A DNA stretch of 64,000 nucleotides from R-RK-3 sp031399085 (GTDB lineage Bacteria; Pseudomonadota; Alphaproteobacteria; Rhizobiales; Rhodomicrobiaceae): positions 1 through 64,000 of the forward strand of contig JANNOQ010000096.1 in NCBI GenBank assembly GCA_031399085.1. The letters are read 5' to 3'. Positions 53,687 to 61,280 of the stretch are shown one piece after another. The notes under the pieces were generated by a model that was given only the letters and a program-made list of their open reading frames with translations, had not been told where the DNA came from and searched no databases. Position 1 is the stretch's first letter. Every line of letters starts with the position of its first letter. Both the position numbers and the translations under genes were made by a program.

Positions 53687-55267
53687 ATGCCTCATTTCAT
53701 CAAGGACGATTTTGTCCGGCTGCGGCGGCAGCCGACATCGAATTCAGACGTCTTTCTGACGCTCGCATTTGGCGACGAGGTCGAGCGGCTCGAGCAGCAG
53801 GGCGATTTCGTTAAGCTGCGCGCGCTGACCCATTTTGACGGCACCGCGACTGGTTGGGCTGATAACAAGCCCGAATTGGCGTTGAGTGAGACAGGCATGT
53901 TCAAATTCTCGATGGTCGATGTGCAGCAAGGCGACGGGATGGTGATCGAGTCCCCCAGCGGCACGATCGTCCTCGTCGATGGCGGCGACAACAAGCTGTT
54001 CGCACGCCACGTCGCCGCCCGCTTCCTGCATCGCGGCATTTCCGCCGCGACGCCGCTTCAGGTCGAAGCCATCATCATAACGCATGGCGACGCCGATCAT
54101 TTTGACGGGCTCAACGAATTCGTCAGGTCCGAAACGGAAACTGGAATCGCGGAACGCAAGCGGCTGTTTATTCATCCCAAGCGGATCTACCATAACGGTC
54201 TCGTCAAGGCTCCGGGGAAGAGGCCCGACAATTCGCGCCGCCCCGACGCCGAAATGTTCGGCCGGACCATCAAGCGCTCGGGGGAAACCTTCATTCTCGA
54301 TTTGCATGACGATCCGCGCAATGTCCCGGATGACATGCGCAACGAGCCTTTCGACCGCTGGGTGAAGACCATCGGCCACTGGGAGGGCCGAGGCCCGATT
54401 TCAATCAAGCGGATTGCCTTCGGCGACGATGAAGATGCGCTGTTCGACTTCCTGCATGAAGACGGCGTGACGATCCGGCTGCAAGGGCCTTTCCCGGAAC
54501 GACAGCGCGATCCGCAGGACAACACCGAGAAACCGGCTTTGCGCTTCTTCCGCGCGCCGGAAAAGTCGCCCGATATGCATCTTGAGGGCGGTGACGAAGG
54601 GCCGATCTCCGCATCACACACGATCAACGGGCACTCCATTGCGATGCAAGTGCAATTCGGCTTGATGCGGATGTGCCTGACCGGCGATCTGAACAAGCCC
54701 GCCATGCGGCTGATGCGCGAAAACATCCCGGAAAGCGAGCTGGAGGCGGAGATCGTCAAAGCGCCCCATCATGGCTCAGCCGATTTCGACTTCGCCGCGC
54801 TCAAAGCCATGCGCCCGGTCGTGGCGATCATTTCATCGGGCGATGAAAATCCGAGCAAGGAGCATATTCATCCGCGCGCCACGCTGATGGCCGCGCTCGG
54901 CAAGGTCATGCGGCTGGACGTCGGAATCATTCTTAACACCGAACTCGCCGCCTTTTTCACGACCCGAGACTATGCTCACCGCAGAGAGGATCTAAAGAAA
55001 TATTTCAACGATCACGCAGCGGAGAGTTTTTCGCGCGCTGAACTTGAAAAGCTGTTTACCGGACGGGCCGTCGACAGCTTTCCTGAGCCGTTTTTCGCAT
55101 TCGAACGCACGAACTTCGGGATCATCCATATTCGGACCGACGGCGAGCGTGTGCTCGTCTTTACCCATAGCGGCGAAAAGGGGGTCAACGAAGCCTACAG
55201 CTTTACCTTGCGCCTGGTGGGCGGCGAACGCGAAATCCGCTTCGCCAAGAAGGTGGTCGTGCGATGA
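53687..55267 (+). CDS. SH3-like domain plus metallo-beta-lactamase-fold hydrolase (ComEC/Rec2-type MBL), orphan
   Basis: A 526-aa protein. Residues about 6-60 look like an SH3-type domain (VRLRRQPTSNSDVFLTLAFG, then GDFVKLRALT). The MBL fold starts near 75: VQQGDGMVIESPSG, VLVDGG, the metal motif HGDADHFDG (His and Asp ligands, about 134-142), LTGDLNK, then KAPHHGSADF and ISSGDENPSKEHIHPRA. This is the ComEC/Rec2-like branch but without any membrane helices, so it should be soluble. It stands alone behind AT-rich DNA. The substrate is unknown; nucleic-acid or phosphodiester hydrolysis is possible. Context differs from its neighbours, so acquisition by transfer is plausible. Confidence 0.82.
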   Translation: MPHFIKDDFVRLRRQPTSNSDVFLTLAFGDEVERLEQQGDFVKLRALTHFDGTATGWADNKPELALSETGMFKFSMVDVQQGDGMVIESPSGTIVLVDGGDNKLFARHVAARFLHRGISAATPLQVEAIIITHGDADHFDGLNEFVRSETETGIAERKRLFIHPKRIYHNGLVKAPGKRPDNSRRPDAEMFGRTIKRSGETFILDLHDDPRNVPDDMRNEPFDRWVKTIGHWEGRGPISIKRIAFGDDEDALFDFLHEDGVTIRLQGPFPERQRDPQDNTEKPALRFFRAPEKSPDMHLEGGDEGPISASHTINGHSIAMQVQFGLMRMCLTGDLNKPAMRLMRENIPESELEAEIVKAPHHGSADFDFAALKAMRPVVAIISSGDENPSKEHIHPRATLMAALGKVMRLDVGIILNTELAAFFTTRDYAHRREDLKKYFNDHAAESFSRAELEKLFTGRAVDSFPEPFFAFERTNFGIIHIRTDGERVLVFTHSGEKGVNEAYSFTLRLVGGEREIRFAKKVVVR

Positions 55268-55298
55268 AACGACACACTAACTCAGGAGCTGGGTTCGG

Positions 55299-57965
55299 CT
55301 AGGCTCCGTTTCGCCCCTTACCGTTGCCATTCTCTGCAGGCACTGAATTGCCGCGGCTTTTCGCGTAAGCCCGCGCCCGGCGCAGCTTATGCGCCCGCGC
55401 CGTCGGCCGCGTCTGCGCCTCGGACCTTTCCCCCGCCCGGATTGGCGCGCTGAAGGCGGTCTTAAGCCAGTCCATGTCGCGAATGCGCACGTCAGTCTGC
55501 CGGTAGGGTATTTCGACGCCCGCCGCGCGGAACGCCTCGAAAACCGCGATGCGCAGATCGGTGCGCAGGCTCAGCGATTTGGTGATGTCATAGGCATAGG
55601 CGTAGAGTTTGAAGTTCAGCGCGTCCGCGCCGAAATCCTCGAAATAGACGAAGGGTTCCGGGTTGGTCATGACCTGCGGGTGCGCCTTTGCGCAAGCGAG
55701 GAGGATGTCTTTCACCTGGCGCGGGTTGCTGTCATATTCGACCCCAACGGCGATCATCACACGGCCGCTGTAATTGTGCAGCGTCCAGTTCTTCACCTTT
55801 TCGGAAATAAAATAGGCATTTGGGATCACGACATTGGCGCGGTCGAAGGTCTCGATTTCGGTGGAGCGGACGCTGATCTTGCGTACGATGCCCTCCTCGT
55901 CGCCCACGACCACCCAGTCGCCGACCTTGATCGGCCGCTCGACGAGCAAAATGAGGCCCGAGACGAAATTATTGACGACGCTTTGAAGCCCGAGACCGAT
56001 GCCGACGGAGAGCGCGCCGGCGACCAACGCAATATTGGAGAGGTCGATCCCGGCATAGGAGACGGCGAAAAGCGCCGCCGCCGCCACGCCCAGATAGCCG
56101 ACGCCGGTGCGGATGGAATGGCGGGTGCCGCCGGAAATGCCGGAGGGTTCGAGCACCTGATTGTCGAGCCAGCTTTGAAACAGCCGCGCCGCGAAATAGC
56201 CGAGCGCGAAAACGATGATCGAGGCCAGGATTCCCGCAAGCGAAATACGGGTGTCGCCGATCGTGAAGCCGAAAAACAGCCGCTCACCCCACTCGCTAAT
56301 GTCCTTCCAGTCAAAACTCCATTGCAGCAGGATGAGCGGCACTGTGAACAGCAGCACGGCGCATTTCAGCAGCAGCGTCAGCGGCAAGGCGAGCTGCTCG
56401 CGGCGGCGCTGGTCGAGGCCCACTGTCTCCTTCAACCAGCCGCCGGTCCGGGCTTTCTCATCGGTGATGCTCTGACCGGCCGCATCCGACCAGATCATCA
56501 GCAAATACATCACCGAAAGCACGGTGCCGGTGACGATGAGCTGTGCGGAGATAAAGCGGGCGAGCCCGATATATCCCGTGAGCGCCGCGATCAGGATGGC
56601 GATGGCGATGGCCCAGACCGGCCAACGCAACCGGCCGATCCAGTTGAACTCGTGAGCGCCTTCGAGATTGGGCGCATTGCGCGGCGTGCGCAGGATCGCG
56701 ATCGCAAGTGCCGCAATGACGATGCTGGAAATGCAGCTTTGCGCCACGGTCAATGTGAACGGGGCGTTCGAAATGTAGCGGACCGTGCTGAGGAACAAGG
56801 TTAGGCTGTAGACGGCGGCAAGACCCACGACCAGCCAGCGGATGCGGCTGGCGGCGCGGTCGTCCATGGCCAGCAGCCGCCAATGGGGTTGCTCAGGCGC
56901 AAGCGCGGTGGCGATCAGAGCGGTGACCGCCGAGACGATCAGGATCGAGCGCATTGCCGAATAGGCCAGCCGATCGACATCGGGCGGCATCAAGCCTTGC
57001 GCGCTGAAGCTGAAGTAAAGAAAAGCCGAGGTGGCGGCGAAGGGCAGGAATCGCAGCAGCATGACCCAGGCGGCGGAGGTGGAGCGGCGCCACAAAGGCG
57101 GCTCCCCCGGCTCGTCCCAGTGCCGAAAGCGCCTGACGCCGCGATGCGCCGCATAGAATGTTGCCACCGCGAGCAGCAGCCCGAGGATGAGGCTTTGGAT
57201 CGCCTCGGAGCGCTGGTCGGTATGGTTCCACCAGCCCGACACGATCTGCCAGGCTTTATCCAGCGCATAGCCGAGCTGCGACGGCGCGCTCGTCCAAGTA
57301 TAGGCGCTGTGCGCTTCCGGCACGCGCTCGAACAGCCGGTCGGCGAATTTACGGCGGCGGATTTCCTGGACCTTGGCGGTGAGCTGGTTCGAGCGAAGGC
57401 GTGTGGACTCGGCAAGATTTTTTGCCGCGGTGAGGCTACCGAAGGCTTTATCCAGTTCGGCTCGCTGGCCGGCTACCGCCTCGGGATCGCCGCCGGCGGG
57501 CACGGGGCCGAGATTGTCGACCTGGGCCTTGGCGGCTTCGAGCTTAGGGTTCAGCAGTCCAGCGAATGCGTCGATGTCCTTTCGAATGCCCTCCAACTGG
57601 TCGCGCGCGCGGTCCAGCCGGGTATAGGACAGAACGGGCGCTGCAAGGGTTTGCTCAACCTCGTTCAACGCGTTGGACCAGCCCTCCAATTTCGGCGCGA
57701 CGGCGACGCCAGTCTCGCGGTCCACGAAGGAGAAGTCCGCCGGCGCCGATTTTGGCGTTTCGGCGGCGGGCGCGGGCATGGCTGGCGTCGGTGCGCTGTC
57801 ATTTTGGGCTTGGGCGAGACGGACGGAGCCAGCTTGAGGCGTAAGCAAAGGCTGCGAAGGCAGGTGGCGCTCAGCGGCCGCATGACCGGCGAGAGCGGTC
57901 GCAAAGAAAGACGCCAGCGCGAGGCGCCGCAGCGCGGCCAAAAGCGATGTCTGGATGTGAGCCAT
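55299..57965 (-). CDS. Large MscS-family mechanosensitive channel with DUF3772 domain
   Basis: An 888-aa inner-membrane protein from ATG 57965 (AHIQTSLLAALRRLAL); the frame opens 10 codons earlier at 57995. A signal peptide (residues about 10-31) precedes a periplasmic DUF3772-type domain (about 75-225) with coiled-coil character. About ten or eleven membrane helices follow (240-650), and the last third holds the MscS core: GVGYLGVAAAALFAVSYAGI, LSVGIGLGLQSVVNNFVSGL, ERPIKVGDWVVVGDEEGIVRKI and SVRSTEIETFDRANVVIPN. The tail (about 830-888) is basic. It relieves osmotic pressure or senses tension. Divergent from the RND operon with a 427-bp gap. Confidence 0.9.
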   Translation of the reverse strand: MAHIQTSLLAALRRLALASFFATALAGHAAAERHLPSQPLLTPQAGSVRLAQAQNDSAPTPAMPAPAAETPKSAPADFSFVDRETGVAVAPKLEGWSNALNEVEQTLAAPVLSYTRLDRARDQLEGIRKDIDAFAGLLNPKLEAAKAQVDNLGPVPAGGDPEAVAGQRAELDKAFGSLTAAKNLAESTRLRSNQLTAKVQEIRRRKFADRLFERVPEAHSAYTWTSAPSQLGYALDKAWQIVSGWWNHTDQRSEAIQSLILGLLLAVATFYAAHRGVRRFRHWDEPGEPPLWRRSTSAAWVMLLRFLPFAATSAFLYFSFSAQGLMPPDVDRLAYSAMRSILIVSAVTALIATALAPEQPHWRLLAMDDRAASRIRWLVVGLAAVYSLTLFLSTVRYISNAPFTLTVAQSCISSIVIAALAIAILRTPRNAPNLEGAHEFNWIGRLRWPVWAIAIAILIAALTGYIGLARFISAQLIVTGTVLSVMYLLMIWSDAAGQSITDEKARTGGWLKETVGLDQRRREQLALPLTLLLKCAVLLFTVPLILLQWSFDWKDISEWGERLFFGFTIGDTRISLAGILASIIVFALGYFAARLFQSWLDNQVLEPSGISGGTRHSIRTGVGYLGVAAAALFAVSYAGIDLSNIALVAGALSVGIGLGLQSVVNNFVSGLILLVERPIKVGDWVVVGDEEGIVRKISVRSTEIETFDRANVVIPNAYFISEKVKNWTLHNYSGRVMIAVGVEYDSNPRQVKDILLACAKAHPQVMTNPEPFVYFEDFGADALNFKLYAYAYDITKSLSLRTDLRIAVFEAFRAAGVEIPYRQTDVRIRDMDWLKTAFSAPIRAGERSEAQTRPTARAHKLRRARAYAKSRGNSVPAENGNGKGRNGA

Positions 57966-58392
57966 CTGATCGGTCGATCCCTTTGCGCGCGCCAATTGAA
58001 ATCAGGTACCCGAGCGTTATGCGTAAGAGTCGGCCATTGAGACCGTCGCTTTCGCGCTCATTTGCGCCTTGAAGCTGAGTTTTGGCAAGGCCGGCCGAGC
58101 CGATTCTGCGACGGCCTTTGCGCGGCTGTGAATTTCGTGGGCGTTGAACATGGCGGGAATTTGTCCCGCTCCCAAGCAATCACGGGGGAGAGGGACGCGG
58201 AGGCGACATCGCAACACCGTAGTTTAACTTTACATTAATCTCCTCGACATCGCCATGAGCGGCCATCAGTATGCCGGCGTTGCGAGGTGGAGGAATTCTC
58301 CGGACTGGGCGAAGGAACCACGCTAGGGATGCGTATCACCCTCTGCGCACCGGCGAATCGCGGCACGGTAGCGTCGCGCAAGCGGGGGCCAT
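57966..58392. other. 427-bp divergent promoter gap between the MscS-type channel and the RND operon
   Basis: No convincing gene is present. AT-rich TTTAACTTTACATTAAT (about 58223-58239) may mark a promoter core. I see no clear operator palindrome for a TetR or LysR regulator, so regulation of the efflux operon cannot be read here. Confidence 0.45.
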
Positions 58393-59898
58393 TTGCAGGA
58401 GATGGTGACAGTGCCGAGGGAAACCAATGCCGCACGGGGATCGGCGGCCCTAGCGCGGCGTACGCGCAAATTGTCGCTCTTGGCGCCATGCGTGTTGCTG
58501 CTTAGCGGATGTGTTTTAGACCCTCTCGTGCCGTCGCCCCTCCTCGACATTCCGTCCGATTTCACCACCAGCAGCCTGCGCGGCGCGCAGCCGCTGTATG
58601 CGCAAGACTTCGAGATGTACCGCTCGCGCCCGCTGGTCGAACTCATCTATCAGGCGCGGGCGTCCAATCTCGACATCGCGGCGGCTGTCCAACGCATCTA
58701 CCAAGCCGACGCCCAGGTGCGCATCGCGACGCAAGCGCTCATCCCATTGCTCGATTTCTCAGGTGAGGCGAGCCAGAGCTATGGCGGCCAGGGTGCGGCG
58801 CGCGGGCGATCCACCAACGTGTCCGCCGCGCTGGTCGCCAGCTATGAGCTGGATTTCTGGGGAAAAAACCGCGCGGGCCGCTATTCGGCGCAGGCCACGG
58901 CGTTCGCCACACGCTTCGACGGCGCGGTGGTCGCGATAGAGACCGTCGCCAGCGTCGCGGAGACCTATTTCAATGCCGTGGCCCTGCGCAACCGCATCGC
59001 CATCGCGCGGCGCAATCTGAGCATTGCCCAGCGCACGCTGGACGCGATCCGGGCGCGCAATCAGGCCGGCACCGCGTCCGGGCTTGATGTGGCGCAGCAG
59101 GAGACGCTCGCGGCGAATGTGCGGGCGACCATCCCGCCGCTCGAACAAAGCTATTTGCAATTTGTTCACGCGCTGGCGGTGCTGCTCGGCTCGGCGCCCG
59201 AGCATTTCCGGCTCGGCAAGGAAGATCTGTTTGCCATCCGCGTGCCGCGCATCAATCCCGGCCTTCCGTCCGACCTGCTTTGCCGGCGCCCTGATATCGC
59301 CTCGGCGGAGGCGCAGCTCGCGGCCGCCCGTTTCGATGTCTCGCAGGCGCGGGCGGCGCTTTTCCCCAGCATCCAGATCACCGGTCAGGGCGGCTATCAG
59401 AGCGAAGCCTTTAAAAATCTGTTCCGTCCGGAAAGCCTTTTCTATCAAATGGCCGCTAATCTGACCCAGCCGCTGCTCAGCGCCTATTCGTTGAAGGCCG
59501 AGCTGGCCCTGAACCGGGCGCGCTACCAAGAGCTTTTGGAAATCTACCGGCTAAGCGTTATTTCGTCGTTTCAGGATGTCGAGGACGCTTTAACCGCCTT
59601 CAAGAAGACAACCGAACAGGAACGGCTGCTTCAGCTTGCGCTTGAGTCCGCGCGTCGCGCTTACCAAATATCCGAGGAGCAGCTTAGATCCGGTGTCATC
59701 GACCTGACAACGCTGCTAAGCGTGCAGGAAACTTTATTCTCCGCCGAGGATTCTCTGGTCGAGGCCCGTCTGTCACGGCTTTTGGCGACGGTGGCGCTGT
59801 TCCAGGCGCTTGGCGGCGGCTGGCAGGTTCCGGCGGGAGCTGAAGTCGCGCAAGTGCCGGTCGAGGCGGTCGTCCCCTTTCCGGCGAAGCTAAAGTGA
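58393..59898 (+). CDS. RND efflux outer-membrane lipoprotein (NodT/OprM family)
   Basis: A 501-aa outer-membrane channel. TTG 58393 opens the frame; GTG 58411, 9 nt after AGGAG, may be the real start. The signal peptide ends in lipobox LLSGC, so lipidation is likely. TolC-type motifs occur twice, as expected for the internal duplication: LIYQARASNLDIAAAVQRIY (about 78-97) and LCRRPDIASAEAQLAAARFD; FPSIQITGQGGYQSE follows. The downstream adaptor starts 35 bp later. It forms the outer duct of the tripartite pump. Confidence 0.9.
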   Translation: MQEMVTVPRETNAARGSAALARRTRKLSLLAPCVLLLSGCVLDPLVPSPLLDIPSDFTTSSLRGAQPLYAQDFEMYRSRPLVELIYQARASNLDIAAAVQRIYQADAQVRIATQALIPLLDFSGEASQSYGGQGAARGRSTNVSAALVASYELDFWGKNRAGRYSAQATAFATRFDGAVVAIETVASVAETYFNAVALRNRIAIARRNLSIAQRTLDAIRARNQAGTASGLDVAQQETLAANVRATIPPLEQSYLQFVHALAVLLGSAPEHFRLGKEDLFAIRVPRINPGLPSDLLCRRPDIASAEAQLAAARFDVSQARAALFPSIQITGQGGYQSEAFKNLFRPESLFYQMAANLTQPLLSAYSLKAELALNRARYQELLEIYRLSVISSFQDVEDALTAFKKTTEQERLLQLALESARRAYQISEEQLRSGVIDLTTLLSVQETLFSAEDSLVEARLSRLLATVALFQALGGGWQVPAGAEVAQVPVEAVVPFPAKLK

Positions 59899-59933
59899 TT
59901 GAATTGTCGTTTTCAGCCTGAGGCCCACTGTCC

Positions 59934-61280
59934 GTGAAAAGAGTTCTGCCCGCGCTCATCCTTGTTCTCGTGACGGCCGCGGCGGTCGCCTTTATCTATA
60001 AGGACAAGATTTTTCCCAAACCCCCCGGCGAAACTGCCGAGGATGCGGGGCCTCCGCCAGGAATCGGTCCGGGCGGTGGTGGCGGCCGGCGCGGCCGCAG
60101 GGGCGGGGATCCCAATCGTCCCGTTTCCATCCTCGCAGAGGACGCCAAGACCGAGAACGTGCCCGTCTACGTGTATGGAGTCGGCGCCGTTCAAGCCTTT
60201 AATACCGCAACTGTACGCGCGGAGGTCAGCGGCCGGCTCATCGAGGTCGGATTTTCGGAAGGGCAGAACGTAAAAAAGGGCGATGTGCTCGCCAAAATCG
60301 ATCCAACGACTTACAAGGCCGCCTACGACCAGGCCGCCGGCAAAAAGGCGCAGGACGAAGCCTCGCTCGCCAATCAGATCGCCGACCTCAAGCGCTATGA
60401 GTCGCTGGCAAAGGCCAATTACAGCTCGCAGCAGCAGGCCGACACGCAGCGCGCGCAGGTCGCGCAAACCGAGGCGCTGATCCGGCAGGATCAGGCCGCG
60501 ATGGATACCGCAAAGGCCGATCTGGATCGCACCACCATCCTTTCCCCGATGGATGGGCGCACAGGCATCCGTGAAATTGATGTCGGCAATCTGGTGTCGG
60601 GAAGCGATACGACCGGCATCGTCGTCATTACCCAAATCCAGCCGATCTCCGTGCTCTTCACCTTACCGGAGACCTATGTCGGCGAGCTGATCCAGGCCAA
60701 GGGCGCTGGCGCGGTCGCGCTTCAGGCCAGCGTTGGCGGCAAGATTGTCGGCGATGGCGTGCTCGAGGTGATCGACAACCGCATCGACGAGAACACCGGC
60801 ACCGTGCGTCTCAAGGGCCGGTTCCCGAACGAGAAGCTCAGCCTGTGGCCGGGGCAATTCGTCAATATAAGGGTGCATCTGAAAACCTTATCCGATGCAA
60901 CGGTTGTTTCGTCCGCCGCCGTGCAGCAGGGCGCATCCGGGCGCTTCGTCTACCGCATACAGCCCGACAATACGGTGAAGCTGACCGATGTCGAAGTGCT
61001 GCAGGAGGGCGAAAATCAGGCGGTGATCGCCAAAGGCATACAGCCGGGCGACAAGATCGCAACCTCCGGTTTCGCCAATCTGCAAGACGGCTCCAAAGTC
61101 TCCGTGGATGACGGATCGGGCTCAGGCGAACGGCGAGGCCGGCGCCGCGGCGACGGGGAGGGACAGCCCGTTGCGCCACCCGGAGCAGGAGCGAGCGAGC
61201 GGCCAGGCGGCGGTGGCGGTGGCGACGCGCAGCCAGCACCGGCCAAAGCCGCGCGGCGAGACACCGGATCGGCGCAATGA
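59934..61280 (+). CDS. RND efflux periplasmic adaptor (MdtA/MexE-like)
   Basis: A 448-aa membrane-fusion protein from GTG 59934 with an N-terminal hydrophobic anchor (ALILVLVTAAAVAFIYKDKI). A glycine/arginine-rich stretch (PGGGGGRRGRRGGDP) precedes the lipoyl half: YVYGVGAVQAFNTATVRAEV ... GRLIEVGFSEGQNVKKGDVL. A helical hairpin (about 125-185) and the beta-barrel domain with SPMDGRTGIREIDVGNLV follow. The C-terminus is Gly/Ala-rich (GGGGGGD). It bridges the pump and outer-membrane channel, and overlaps the pump gene by 4 nt. Confidence 0.92.
   Translation: MKRVLPALILVLVTAAAVAFIYKDKIFPKPPGETAEDAGPPPGIGPGGGGGRRGRRGGDPNRPVSILAEDAKTENVPVYVYGVGAVQAFNTATVRAEVSGRLIEVGFSEGQNVKKGDVLAKIDPTTYKAAYDQAAGKKAQDEASLANQIADLKRYESLAKANYSSQQQADTQRAQVAQTEALIRQDQAAMDTAKADLDRTTILSPMDGRTGIREIDVGNLVSGSDTTGIVVITQIQPISVLFTLPETYVGELIQAKGAGAVALQASVGGKIVGDGVLEVIDNRIDENTGTVRLKGRFPNEKLSLWPGQFVNIRVHLKTLSDATVVSSAAVQQGASGRFVYRIQPDNTVKLTDVEVLQEGENQAVIAKGIQPGDKIATSGFANLQDGSKVSVDDGSGSGERRGRRRGDGEGQPVAPPGAGASERPGGGGGGDAQPAPAKAARRDTGSAQ

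Noticed and set aside
55389..58040. Two long plus-strand frames (471 and 385 codons)
   Set aside because: Both are antisense to the MscS-family gene, whose membrane and core motifs are unambiguous.
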